Shown here: piece after piece, positions 39,472 through 48,491 of the stretch
How positions within the stretch are numbered: the first letter of the stretch is position 1
How the letters are laid out: the number at the start of each line of letters is the position of its first letter
NCBI RefSeq assembly: GCF_027595165.1
Contig: NZ_CP097291.1
Span: 1,178,001-1,242,000, forward strand
Length of the DNA stretch: 64,000 nucleotides
Reading direction: 5' to 3'
Source: Providencia sp. PROV188
GTDB taxonomy: Bacteria; Pseudomonadota; Gammaproteobacteria; Enterobacterales; Enterobacteriaceae
Notes under the pieces: generated by a model
The model's database searches: none
Told to the model about the DNA's origin: nothing
What the model saw: the letters and a program-made list of their open reading frames with translations, nothing else
Program-made: the position numbers and the translations under genes

Positions 39472-40305
39472 ATGACTGATAACCGAGTTAAAGTTGCGCT
39501 AGCTCAGTTCGATTCTGAGCTAGGGAATAAGACGGGTAATTTGCAACGCATGGCGCAATTATGCGAACAAGCGGCATCGCAAGGGGCAAAACTTATCTGT
39601 TTCCCTGAGTTAGCCACAACCGGTTATCGTGGTGATCTATTATCTACTCAATTATGGGATCTCAGCGATTTTGACGGCAGCGAAACATATCGCATGTTTA
39701 GTCAATTGGCTTCCCGCTTAGATATCACGATTGTAGCGGGATTTGCCGAACGCGGTAGCCGTCTAGGTGAAGTGTATAACTCAGTGGGTGTATGGAATCC
39801 CGGCTGTGAAAATATCAGCGGTGTATTTCGTAAGGTTCATGCGTTTGGTATTGAAAAACAGTGGTTCAAAAACGGGGATACTTTCCCCGTGTTTGATACG
39901 CCAATCGGTAAAATTGGTGTGATGATTTGCTACGACATGGGCTTCCCTGAAGTAGCGCGGATCCTCACTTTACAAGGCGCTGAGTTACTGATTGCGCCTT
40001 CTGCCTGGTGTATTCAAGACCGCGATATGTGGGACATTAATACAGCGTGTCGTGCTTTAGAAAATGGCACGCATCTTCTAGCGGTCAATCGCTGGGGGCA
40101 TGAAGAAGATTTACACCTATTTGGTGGCAGTAAAATTATGGGCCCGCGTGGGCAAGTTTTGTGTGAGGCATCTTGCGAACAAGAACAGTTGTTAGTTGGT
40201 GAGATTGATTTTCGTCTTCAGGCATATACGCGTTTAAATGTGCCTTATCTAAGAGATAGAAAGCCTCTGGATTATGGCTTGCTAGTGCAGGAAACTCAGG
40301 TATGA
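39472..40305 (+). CDS. Nitrilase-superfamily carbon-nitrogen hydrolase
   Basis: This 277-residue cytosolic enzyme has the complete Glu-Lys-Cys triad of the nitrilase superfamily: Glu46 (CFPELATTGY), Lys121 (FRKVHAFG) and Cys153 (VMICYDMGFPE). The family hydrolyses amides, carbamoyl groups or nitriles, releasing ammonia. Sequence tone suggests an aliphatic or ureido amidase rather than NAD synthetase or the apolipoprotein acyltransferase. It lies between a permease gene and an IclR gene, overlapping the latter by four bases (ATGA), so it is co-translated. The true substrate is probably the compound brought in by the permease. Confidence 0.9.
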   Translation: MTDNRVKVALAQFDSELGNKTGNLQRMAQLCEQAASQGAKLICFPELATTGYRGDLLSTQLWDLSDFDGSETYRMFSQLASRLDITIVAGFAERGSRLGEVYNSVGVWNPGCENISGVFRKVHAFGIEKQWFKNGDTFPVFDTPIGKIGVMICYDMGFPEVARILTLQGAELLIAPSAWCIQDRDMWDINTACRALENGTHLLAVNRWGHEEDLHLFGGSKIMGPRGQVLCEASCEQEQLLVGEIDFRLQAYTRLNVPYLRDRKPLDYGLLVQETQV

Positions 40306-41048
40306 GTATTTTAACAAGTGTTGTCGACGTGTATCGCCTATTTTTACGCTCAGGTAATGAGCTAACGGTCACCACGTTGGTCAATGAATTATCGATGCCG
40401 AAAAGCTCCGCGTCACGTCTGTTAAAGCAGATGGCAGAACTTGGGTTACTCGAAAAGAAAAATAACGCGCCGATTTATCGTCCAGGTTTGTTGATTATGG
40501 AGATTGCCCACCGAGCTCGTGGCATGAACCATTTAATTGATATGGCGTTAGAAGCATTAGACAGTTTGACGAAAGATACGGGGTTTACCAGTTATGTATC
40601 TGCGTTAGATGAAGATAAAGTCCGTGTTGTTCATGCACGAATTGGTAATAGCATGCTGCAAGTGGTTACGCAGCCGGGAACGCGTTTACCTATTGGTGGC
40701 ACATCAACGGGGCGCGCATTATTAGCACGTTTGCCGATAAATGAGCGCATAAACTTAATTAATTTAGAGCCTGAAGAGTCTCGAGCTAGTTTAAATGAGC
40801 GCATTAGCGTGATCACTGAACGAGGTTGGGAGTTTTCAGTCAATGAGTCAGTTGCCGGTGTCGCTTCTGTATCCAGTACAGTATATGACCCTTCACAAAA
40901 TACGTTGTATGCGTTGTGTTTGAGTCTCCCTGCGTCGCAAATGACCGATGAGATTATCGTGCAGTTGTCCCAAGATCTTTACCGTAAGGCTTCTTACCTA
41001 GGATGTATGGTTGGGGATCCTTATTGGTTAGAGCGTAGTACCAAGTAG
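40302..41048 (+). CDS. IclR-family transcriptional regulator
   Basis: This 248-residue protein has an N-terminal winged helix-turn-helix (about residues 5-65, VVDVYRLFLRSGNELTVTTLVNELSMPKSSASRLLKQMAELGLLEK) and a C-terminal IclR ligand-binding domain (GMNHLIDMALEALDSLTKDTGFTSYVSALDE, LPIGGTSTGRALLA, ESVAGVASVSSTVYD). Such regulators bind a small metabolite related to the pathway they control. Its ATG lies within the end of the hydrolase gene, so it is made with the enzymes it probably regulates. The candidate operator at 38042-38060 may be its site. Confidence 0.93.
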   Translation: MSILTSVVDVYRLFLRSGNELTVTTLVNELSMPKSSASRLLKQMAELGLLEKKNNAPIYRPGLLIMEIAHRARGMNHLIDMALEALDSLTKDTGFTSYVSALDEDKVRVVHARIGNSMLQVVTQPGTRLPIGGTSTGRALLARLPINERINLINLEPEESRASLNERISVITERGWEFSVNESVAGVASVSSTVYDPSQNTLYALCLSLPASQMTDEIIVQLSQDLYRKASYLGCMVGDPYWLERSTK

Positions 41049-41194
41049 TCAAAAAACCTTGTGATATACAGCAGTATCAGTAGTAAAAGTTCAGTAATGA
41101 GTAGTTGCAGTAAATAATAATTAAATACCATTCAAAGTGCGTGAATACGCCTTCATCAGGAAATATACCCTTTGTCTTTAGTTAAGGGGTATTC

Positions 41195-41231
41195 AGAGTA
41201 AGCGGGTGCTCCTTTGGTGCCCGTTTACTCT
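41195..41231 (+). promoter_or_regulatory. Long hairpin in the leader of the DUF1177 gene
   Basis: AGAGTAAGCGGG (41195-41206) pairs with CCCGTTTACTCT (41220-41231), 12 bp with one G-U, around a 13-base loop. It lies 39 bases before the DUF1177 start and has no T run. It could be an mRNA stabiliser, an operator, or a leftover of a terminator for the IclR gene. Confidence 0.55.
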
Positions 41232-41270
41232 AAAACTCTAAAAAAAATAATTAGAATTAAAGGAAGTACA

Positions 41271-42206
41271 ATGACTCTAAAGCAAACTTTGTGCGTTTAT
41301 GAGCTGCTCGATTGTGCGAATGTTAGTGGGCATGATGTTGTTCAGTTGTTCCAGGATTTCCCCTCAGTTCAAGTCATTTCAACGACGGTTGTCGATCAAA
41401 AAGGCCAAAGCGATTTCGTCAGAATCACCATTCCGGGTTTACAAGGCAAGTCCCAAGGTAAGAATGCACCAACGTTAGGGATCATCGGGCGTTTAGGTGG
41501 ATTGGGAGCCAGGCCTTCGCGCATTGGGGTTGTTTCTGATGCGGATGGCGCAATTGCTGCCATCACAACGGGATTAAAATTGGCTGAAATGCAGCAAAGA
41601 GGAGATGCATTACAGGGGGATGTGATCATTACAACGCATATCTGTCCAAATGCGCCAACTCGTCCGCATACACCCGTCGATTTTATGGATTCCCCCCTTG
41701 AAGACGCAACGATGAATCTTCATGAAGGGATCCCTGAAGCTGATGCAATTTTATCGGTGGATACCACCAAAGGAAATCGCTTAATTAACCATAAGGGTTA
41801 TGCGCTATCACCGACGGTTAAATCGGGGTATATCCTACCTGTTTCTGAGGATCTATTGCGTTTAATGGAGTGGAGTAGCGGACAAAATGCAGTGACTTTC
41901 CCGCTATCTATCCAAGATATCACGCCTTATGGCAATGGGCTTCATCACCTCAATAGTATTATGCAACCAGCAGTTTCAACGACGGTTCCGGTTGTTGGTG
42001 TCGCCATTTGCACTGAAACTGTTGTACCGGGTTGTTCAACGGGAGCCAGCCATGAAGTAGACATTGCTGCGACTGTGAAATTTATGATTGAAGTCGCAAA
42101 AGCTTTCGGTGAAGGGCAATGCGCGTTCTATGATGAAGAGCAATATCAGTTATTAACTGAATTGTATGGTGATATGCATCATTTGCAGGCAACGGATGAA
42201 CAATAA
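41271..42206 (+). CDS. DUF1177-family protein
   Basis: This 311-residue protein is recognised as DUF1177. The chosen start is ATG 41271 (MTLKQTLCVYELLDCANVSG), preceded by AGGAAG; an extension to 41214 lacks support. Conserved-looking blocks are LGIIGRLGGLGARPSRIGVVSDADGAIAA, DVIITTHICPNAPTRPHTPVDFMDSP, ILSVDTTKGNRLINHKGYALSPTVKSGYILP, and PVVGVAICTETVVPGCSTGASHEVDIAATVKFMIEVAKAFGEG. The His, Asp and Glu residues in these blocks would suit a metal-dependent hydrolase, but no function is established to my knowledge. It lies downstream of the IclR gene, separated by 220 bases, and probably belongs to the same pathway. Confidence 0.78.
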   Translation: MTLKQTLCVYELLDCANVSGHDVVQLFQDFPSVQVISTTVVDQKGQSDFVRITIPGLQGKSQGKNAPTLGIIGRLGGLGARPSRIGVVSDADGAIAAITTGLKLAEMQQRGDALQGDVIITTHICPNAPTRPHTPVDFMDSPLEDATMNLHEGIPEADAILSVDTTKGNRLINHKGYALSPTVKSGYILPVSEDLLRLMEWSSGQNAVTFPLSIQDITPYGNGLHHLNSIMQPAVSTTVPVVGVAICTETVVPGCSTGASHEVDIAATVKFMIEVAKAFGEGQCAFYDEEQYQLLTELYGDMHHLQATDEQ

Positions 42207-42255
42207 TATTTGTTGCAGACTGTCTTAATTTAGAACGTCGTTAATTTGGAATAGC

Positions 42256-42294
42256 CACAGTTAATTATTTACCCCTTAAAAATAATTAACTGTG
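42256..42294. terminator. Perfect 15-bp inverted repeat between DUF1177 and cspD
   Basis: CACAGTTAATTATTT (42256-42270) pairs perfectly with AAATAATTAACTGTG (42280-42294) around nine bases, between two converging genes. No T run follows on either strand, so termination is likely but of atypical form. Confidence 0.55.
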
Positions 42295-42309
42295 CTCTAT
42301 TACCCTAGC

Positions 42310-42543
42310 TTATTCTGTTTTCGCTTCACCACTTTCGATAATTGGGATAATGGCGGTAGCATGCGCGCCTTTAGGTCCGTCAATCATAAGCGTGTAGCTG
42401 ACCTTTTGACCCGCTTTGAGTGTCCGGTAACCATCCATCTGGATTGTGGAATAATGTGCAAATACATCATCTCCGCCATCTTCTGGGCAAATAAAACCAA
42501 AACCTTTGGCATTATTGAACCACTTAACCGTACCTGTATTCAT
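42310..42543 (-). CDS. cspD: Cold shock-like protein CspD
   Basis: This 77-residue protein has a single cold-shock (OB-fold) domain: GTVKWFNNAKGFGFICPEDGGDDVFAHYSTIQMDGYRTLKAGQKVSY. RNP1 (KGFGFI) and RNP2 (VFAHY) are intact. CspD is a stationary-phase single-stranded DNA-binding inhibitor of replication; Lon degrades it in growing cells. Start ATG 42543 follows AAGGACAG; a longer frame to 42669 is a non-coding extension. It is divergent from clpS-clpA as in E. coli. The ending VSYTLMIDGPKGAHATAIIPI is normal for CspD. Confidence 0.95.
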   Translation of the reverse strand: MNTGTVKWFNNAKGFGFICPEDGGDDVFAHYSTIQMDGYRTLKAGQKVSYTLMIDGPKGAHATAIIPIIESGEAKTE

Positions 42544-42952
42544 ATTTCTGTCCTTCAAGTTTGCTACTGACTGTTTATATACATGCATAAAATACACATG
42601 CAAACTAGGTATAAATACGAAGTTAATCGCTCGCATTTCATACTGTATTGAATAGGGATATTTGGTCAAGAGTCGGATTTTGGCTTTTTGAATAAACTGA
42701 AAATAATCCGATGAGCGTTTTTCGTGAAATTTTAAATTTTTTGACGTATATCACAAAATTTAGATGCTATAAGTTAGTTATCAGCCCATGGTACACTGGG
42801 ATAAATTGAGAATTCAGTACCAAAATGAAGACAAAGTATTTTTAATGGCTTAGCTTTATTGAATTGCTATTTAGTGAATAGATATCATTGATAATAAAGG
42901 CTATGCTTAAATTGAATTTCCACACTGAGCAACACGACTGAGCACGAAAGTA
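42544..42952. other. Divergent promoter region between cspD and clpS
   Basis: About 410 AT-rich bases. Nothing beyond the presumed cspD and clpSA promoters is seen; no RNA-type hairpin followed by T residues. Confidence 0.6.
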
Positions 42953-43273
42953 ATGAGTGATTTTCTGGGCACATTTAAAACTGACACAATTTTTAAAGAT
43001 GAAGTTGAAAAGACGCTGCAACCACCATCGATGTATAAAGTATTGTTAAATAATGATGATTATACTCCGATGGATTTTGTTGTTGAGGTGTTACAAAAAT
43101 ACTTTTCTTTTGATGAAGAACGCGCTACACAGATAATGTTAGATGTACATTTTCAAGGTAAAGGTATTTGCGGTGTCTATACTGCTGAAGTTGCAGAAAC
43201 AAAAGCCGCTCAAGTCAATGCTTTTGCAAGGGAACATGAATATCCTTTATTGTGTACTATAGAGAAAGTCTGA
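42953..43273 (+). CDS. clpS: ATP-dependent Clp protease adaptor ClpS
   Basis: ClpS (106 residues) recognises N-degron substrates (Leu, Phe, Tyr, Trp at the N terminus) and hands them to ClpAP. The binding-pocket residues lie in the conserved [18 protein letters not shown] and [24 protein letters not shown] blocks, with the final [12 protein letters not shown]. The flexible N-terminal extension needed for substrate delivery is present. It lies 31 bases before clpA. Aat, which makes such N-degrons, is encoded nearby at 46 kb. Confidence 0.97.
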   Translation: MSDFLGTFKTDTIFKDEVEKTLQPPSMYKVLLNNDDYTPMDFVVEVLQKYFSFDEERATQIMLDVHFQGKGICGVYTAEVAETKAAQVNAFAREHEYPLLCTIEKV

Positions 43274-43304
43274 AGAGTCTTAATATCAATTTTGGGAGGT
43301 GCTT

Positions 43305-45590
43305 ATGCTCAATCAAGAATTGGAGCTTAGTCTAAATGTTGCTTTTACCAGAGCGAAAGACAATCGCCATGAATTTATGACTGTGGAGCACCTATTGCTG
43401 GCATTATTGAGCAATATCTCTGCGCGTGAAGCTTTAGAGGCTTGTAAGGTCGACTTGGTTGCCCTGAGACAAGAACTCGAACATTTTATTGCCCAAACTA
43501 CGCCGCTATTACCTGAGAATGATACACGAGACACTCAACCGACTTTGAGTTTCCAGCGCGTACTGCAACGTGCTGTTTTTCATGTTCAATCATCAGGACG
43601 CAGCGAAGTGACTGGTGCGAATGTGCTAGTGGCAATTTTTAGCGAACAAGAATCCCAGGCGGCTTATTTATTACGTAAGCATGATGTTAGCCGCCTTGAT
43701 GTCGTTAATTATATTTCCCACGGTACCATTAAAGGTGAAGATTCTTCTTCATCGGAGGATGATGCCGCAAACAATACACCGCCAAGTGAAGAGCAACCGG
43801 TCTCAGAAGACCATATGGATAACTTCACCACCAATCTAAATCAACAGGCTAAGAAAGGGAATATCGACCCGCTGGTAGGACGTCAGGCTGAATTAGAGCG
43901 TACCATTCAAGTGTTGTGCCGTCGCCGTAAAAATAATCCATTATTGGTTGGGGAATCCGGCGTAGGTAAAACGGCGATCGCCGAGGGCTTAGCATGGCGT
44001 ATTGAGCAAAATGATGTGCCTGAAGTGATGAAAGATTGCACAATCTACTCACTGGATATCGGCTCATTGTTGGCAGGTACTAAATATCGCGGTGATTTTG
44101 AAAAACGTTTTAAAGCGCTGCTGAAAATGTTGGAAAAAGACCCGAAAAGCATTCTGTTTATCGATGAAATTCATACGATTATCGGTGCTGGTGCGGCATC
44201 GGGTGGACAGGTAGACGCTGCAAACTTGATTAAGCCGCTGTTATCAAGTGGGCGTATCCGGGTGATTGGCTCTACTACCTATCAAGAATTCAGCAATATC
44301 TTTGAGAAAGATAGAGCGCTGGCTCGACGTTTCCAAAAAATTGATATTGTGGAACCTACCCCTGAAGAAACCGTGCGTATCATTAATGGATTGAAACCGA
44401 AATATGAGTCTCACCATGATGTGCGCTACACCGCGAAAGCTATTCAGGCGGCGGTGGATTTATCGGTGAAATACATTACCGATCGCCATCTGCCGGATAA
44501 AGCGATTGATGTTATCGATGAAGCGGGAGCTAGAACCCGTTTAGTGGCGCCAAGCAAGCGCAAGAAAACCATCGGTGTACCTGAAATCGAAACTGTGGTG
44601 GCGCGTATTGCGCGTATTCCAGAAAAAACGGTTTCCTCTAGCGATAAAGATCGTTTGAGAACCTTAGACTCACGCCTGAAGATGTTAGTCTTTGGACAAG
44701 ATAAAGCGATTGAGGCGCTGTCTGAGGCGATTAAAATGAATCGCGCAGGCTTAGGGTTAGAACATAAACCTGTTGGCTCATTCTTGTTTGCAGGACCAAC
44801 TGGCGTGGGTAAAACGGAAGTCACCGTGCAGCTGGCAAAAGCATTGGATGTGAAACTGCTGCGCTTTGATATGTCCGAATATATGGAACGCCATACAGTT
44901 AGCCGACTGATTGGTGCTCCTCCGGGATATGTTGGTTTTGACCAAGGTGGTTTACTGACCGATGCCGTCATTAAGCATCCGCATTCCGTCGTGTTATTGG
45001 ACGAAATTGAAAAAGCGCACCCTGATGTGTTTAACATTCTTCTGCAAGTGATGGATCACGGTACGCTGACGGATAATAACGGACGTAAAGCGGATTTCCG
45101 TAATGTTATTGTGGTAATGACTACCAACGCAGGGGTACAAGAAACTCAGCGCCGTTCGATAGGCTTTGCAGAGCAAGATAATAGTACGGATGCGATGTCT
45201 GAAATTAAAAAGGCATTTTCACCGGAATTCCGTAACCGTCTTGATGGCATTATTTGGTTTAATGCGCTGTCGATGGATATCATCACGCAAGTGGTTGATA
45301 AATTCATTGTTGAGCTGCAAGCCCAGTTGGATGAGAAGGGTGTCTCGATTGAGGTCAGCCAAGCAGCTCGTCGTTGGTTGTGCGAGAAAGGGTATGACAA
45401 AGCAATGGGTGCCCGACCTATGGCGCGTGTCATTCAGGACAACCTGAAGAAACCATTGGCAAATGAACTGTTATTTGGTTCGTTAACAAATGGCGGCTCG
45501 GTGAGTATCGGGCTTGATGAAAAGAGTCACACACTGACATACAGCTTCAGTAGCGTACACAAGGCCTCTCCAGAGGATGCTGTAATCTGA
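43305..45590 (+). CDS. clpA: ATP-dependent Clp protease ATP-binding subunit ClpA
   Basis: ClpA (761 residues) is the AAA+ unfoldase of ClpAP. Residues 1-140 form the double Clp-N domain ([35 protein letters not shown]). D1 has Walker [10 protein letters not shown] and Walker [11 protein letters not shown]2 has GPTGVGKTE and [12 protein letters not shown], plus the pore-loop GYVG. A ClpP-binding IGF/L-type loop is represented by [12 protein letters not shown]. Start ATG 43305 follows GGGAGG; a GTG two codons earlier overlaps that site. It is co-transcribed with clpS and converges with infA. Confidence 0.98.
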   Translation: MLNQELELSLNVAFTRAKDNRHEFMTVEHLLLALLSNISAREALEACKVDLVALRQELEHFIAQTTPLLPENDTRDTQPTLSFQRVLQRAVFHVQSSGRSEVTGANVLVAIFSEQESQAAYLLRKHDVSRLDVVNYISHGTIKGEDSSSSEDDAANNTPPSEEQPVSEDHMDNFTTNLNQQAKKGNIDPLVGRQAELERTIQVLCRRRKNNPLLVGESGVGKTAIAEGLAWRIEQNDVPEVMKDCTIYSLDIGSLLAGTKYRGDFEKRFKALLKMLEKDPKSILFIDEIHTIIGAGAASGGQVDAANLIKPLLSSGRIRVIGSTTYQEFSNIFEKDRALARRFQKIDIVEPTPEETVRIINGLKPKYESHHDVRYTAKAIQAAVDLSVKYITDRHLPDKAIDVIDEAGARTRLVAPSKRKKTIGVPEIETVVARIARIPEKTVSSSDKDRLRTLDSRLKMLVFGQDKAIEALSEAIKMNRAGLGLEHKPVGSFLFAGPTGVGKTEVTVQLAKALDVKLLRFDMSEYMERHTVSRLIGAPPGYVGFDQGGLLTDAVIKHPHSVVLLDEIEKAHPDVFNILLQVMDHGTLTDNNGRKADFRNVIVVMTTNAGVQETQRRSIGFAEQDNSTDAMSEIKKAFSPEFRNRLDGIIWFNALSMDIITQVVDKFIVELQAQLDEKGVSIEVSQAARRWLCEKGYDKAMGARPMARVIQDNLKKPLANELLFGSLTNGGSVSIGLDEKSHTLTYSFSSVHKASPEDAVI

Positions 45591-45601
45591 CAATAACTAG
45601 T

Positions 45602-45630
45602 ACCACAGGTGTCTTAGGCACCTGTGGTCT
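45602..45630. terminator. Terminator between clpA and infA
   Basis: ACCACAGGTG (45602-45611) pairs perfectly with CACCTGTGGT (45619-45628) around seven bases, followed by CTTGT. It lies between converging genes where E. coli has the tRNA gene serW; none is here. Confidence 0.75.
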
Positions 45631-45657
45631 TGTCAGGCCTTGCCTGAAAATCGAAAA

Positions 45658-45876
<219 letters not shown>

Positions 45877-46015
45877 CTAATCCTCTAAGTCTAATAACCG
45901 TGATTTTTTACGGGCAAGATAATGCCCAAAAACCCACACTAAGTAAAGAAGTGTCGCATTTTAAAGCGATCTTTCTTTAAAATAGTTGGGGATAAAATTA
46001 CTGTGTTGCCACTTT

Positions 46016-46738
46016 CTATCGCTTAAAAAGTGGTGATTTTTCAAATGATTGAGGTAAATCAATTGACTGTGGTAACCAGCATGCTGGGTCAATCCGCAGG
46101 TCACGCCACCGATAAAGAATATGCAGAAAATCCCTGCGGGAGATCTCCGTCGCGCCAAGTGAAGCGGTGTGGTGGTTAAGTACCTGACAATCAAAAAGTT
46201 GCCCATTATAGCGCAAAAAATGAAAATAGAATGTAATAAAAGCACATTTGGATGCATCATTCATTCTACTGAACATTGACTCCCCACAAAACAGGTGCCC
46301 CATGTTCACGCCATACAAGCCCCCCACCAGCTGATCACCATGCCACGCCTCAATAGAGTGGGCGTGTCCCTCTTGGTGTAGTGCGAGATAGCCCGCTTGC
46401 ACAGAGGGTAGGATCCACGTGCCTTCCTTGCGTACAGCACAAGCCGCTATCACCTCTTTGAACGCATGATTTATGGTAATGCGATAAAGGGATTTTTTTA
46501 ATGTCTTGACCATGGAACGGCTGATATGCAGGTCGCCCACTTTCAAGACTGCTCGCGGATCAGGAGACCACCACAATGGGACTTCACCTGGGTTAAACCA
46601 CGGAAAAATGCCATCATAGTAAGCCGCTTGTAAGCGTCGAGATGATAAATCACCGCCGATCGCCAGTAACCCATTAGGTTCCCGCATCGCTTCAGACACG
46701 GGCGGGAACAGGTATGAATCATCGTCCAATTGGTACAT
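46016..46738 (-). CDS. aat: Leucyl/phenylalanyl-tRNA--protein transferase
   Basis: Aat (240 residues) adds Leu or Phe from aminoacyl-tRNA to proteins with N-terminal Arg or Lys, creating N-degrons read by ClpS-ClpAP. Family blocks are [81 protein letters not shown] and [24 protein letters not shown]. The start lies 8 bases from the end of cydC. Order cydD-cydC-aat-infA is that of E. coli. Confidence 0.97.
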   Translation of the reverse strand: MYQLDDDSYLFPPVSEAMREPNGLLAIGGDLSSRRLQAAYYDGIFPWFNPGEVPLWWSPDPRAVLKVGDLHISRSMVKTLKKSLYRITINHAFKEVIAACAVRKEGTWILPSVQAGYLALHQEGHAHSIEAWHGDQLVGGLYGVNMGHLFCGESMFSRMNDASKCAFITFYFHFLRYNGQLFDCQVLNHHTASLGATEISRRDFLHILYRWRDLRIDPACWLPQSIDLPQSFEKSPLFKR

Positions 46739-46746
46739 GGTGCACC

Positions 46747-48489
46747 TCAGCGAGTTTGCTGAACCAAATGACGTTGACGGAACTGATAATAACGACCTTG
46801 CTCAGCTAACAATGCCGGGTGTGAGCCTTGCTCAATAATTTCGCCATTATCCATCACACAAATGGTATCCATTTGTTCTAACCCTTGCATACGATGGGTG
46901 ATCACCAGTAGCGTTTTGTCAGCACATTTTTGTTTGAGCAAGCTAAGAATTTGCTGTTCAGTATGCGCATCTAACCCTTCGGTTGGCTCATCCATTAAGA
47001 TAAGTGGCGCATTGTGCAGAAGGGCACGAGCGATACCTAAGCGGCGTTGCTCACCTCCTGATAATTGACGACCGCCTTCACCCATCCATGCGTTTAATTT
47101 TAGTTGATTATCCAATAAATTATCTAAGCCCACTTGGGTGAGTACATCGCAAAGTTGCTCATCTGAGGCTTGTTCGTTGGCTAATAGTAAATTGTTGCGC
47201 AGGGTATCACTGAACACATGAACGCGCTGAGGAACCACAGACATTACGCTACGTAGCGCTTCTTCGCTATAAGCTTGAATTGGTTGACCATTAATCGATA
47301 TCACGCCATTGTCTACATCCCAAGCGCGGGTGAGCAATTGAAGCAGAGTGGATTTGCCACAGCCCGTTTTCCCTAATAACGCAATGTGTTGGCCTTGTTT
47401 AATCGACAAGGAGACATTTTTCAATACGGCGAAAGGCTGTTCTGGATAAGTGAATGTGACGTTATCGATGGTCAGGCTCTCAAGAGAATCGAGCGTAGTG
47501 CCTTGGCTGACAAAGCTAACTTCCGGTTTTGCATGCATTAACTGAGAAACGCGAGTGGCTGAGGCAATCACTTGCCCCATATGTTGGAATGCGACGGCAA
47601 CAGGCCCTAAGGCTTCAAACGAGGCTAATGCACAGAAAACAAATAAGGCAATCAGCGCACCGGGTTGTGTATTTCCGCCAACATGTTCAGCTGCCATCCA
47701 TAAAAGCAAGGTCGCGGTTAGTCCTGATGCACACAGAATGATGGCTTGAGATAAACCTGTCAGTGCCGCTTGTTGCTGCTGGCGACCTTGCCATGAATTT
47801 TCGATGTTTGATAAATTTTGACGAAAACGCGCAGTCGCGCCAAACAAGGCTAATTCGGCTTGACCTTGCAATGCTGAAGTTAATACTGTGCGGTAATTTC
47901 CGCGCAGTTCAGTCAGTTCGCGTCCAATCGGTTTACCTGCACGATAAAATACAAATGGCATCGTAAACAGCAGGAACAGCATAACGCCACCTAATGTCCA
48001 TGCAAGGCGAGGATCAAGGAAACTTAAACCAATGATCAGGATAAACGTGACAAAGAAAGCACTGACAATCGGCGAGAGAACACGCAAGTAAAGGTGGTCT
48101 AGGGTTTCGACATCCGCAACTAGTCGGTTTAATAGATCTCCTTGGCGGAAACGGCTGATCCCACCCGGAGAGAGCGGTAATACCTTACTGAAGGCGAACA
48201 CGCGCAGATGTGCTAAAACTTTAAATGTCGCATCGTGGCTGACTAAGCGCTCGGCGTAGCGTCCTGCGGTACGGAAAATAGCCGCACCACGAACCCCAGC
48301 CGCAGGCAACATATAGTTAAAGAAAAATATCCCCGGTGCACCGACGATAGCCGCACCAGCTAAGAACCATCCCGATAACGTGAGAAGACCAATACTGGAA
48401 AGCAGCGTGACAATCGCCAGAATGATCCCTAAGGAAATCAAAAACCAATGACGGCGATAGAGGGCTAAGAAGGGGAGTAACACTTTCAT
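46747..48489 (-). CDS. cydC: Cysteine/glutathione ABC exporter subunit CydC
   Basis: CydC (580 residues) is one half of the heterodimeric ABC exporter CydDC, which moves reductant (cysteine, glutathione) to the periplasm and is needed for cytochrome bd assembly. Six membrane helices (about 10-310) precede an ATPase domain with Walker [10 protein letters not shown], signature [15 protein letters not shown], Walker [13 protein letters not shown] and VITHRM. Start ATG 48489 overlaps the cydD stop region after GAGGAG; a TTG two codons earlier is ignored. It is coupled to cydD. Confidence 0.97.
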   Translation of the reverse strand: MKVLLPFLALYRRHWFLISLGIILAIVTLLSSIGLLTLSGWFLAGAAIVGAPGIFFFNYMLPAAGVRGAAIFRTAGRYAERLVSHDATFKVLAHLRVFAFSKVLPLSPGGISRFRQGDLLNRLVADVETLDHLYLRVLSPIVSAFFVTFILIIGLSFLDPRLAWTLGGVMLFLLFTMPFVFYRAGKPIGRELTELRGNYRTVLTSALQGQAELALFGATARFRQNLSNIENSWQGRQQQQAALTGLSQAIILCASGLTATLLLWMAAEHVGGNTQPGALIALFVFCALASFEALGPVAVAFQHMGQVIASATRVSQLMHAKPEVSFVSQGTTLDSLESLTIDNVTFTYPEQPFAVLKNVSLSIKQGQHIALLGKTGCGKSTLLQLLTRAWDVDNGVISINGQPIQAYSEEALRSVMSVVPQRVHVFSDTLRNNLLLANEQASDEQLCDVLTQVGLDNLLDNQLKLNAWMGEGGRQLSGGEQRRLGIARALLHNAPLILMDEPTEGLDAHTEQQILSLLKQKCADKTLLVITHRMQGLEQMDTICVMDNGEIIEQGSHPALLAEQGRYYQFRQRHLVQQTR

Positions 48490-48491
48490 TT

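Noticed and set aside
44444..45037. 197-codon frame opposite clpA
   Set aside because: Shadow of a highly conserved gene; Ser-rich, with no family resemblance.
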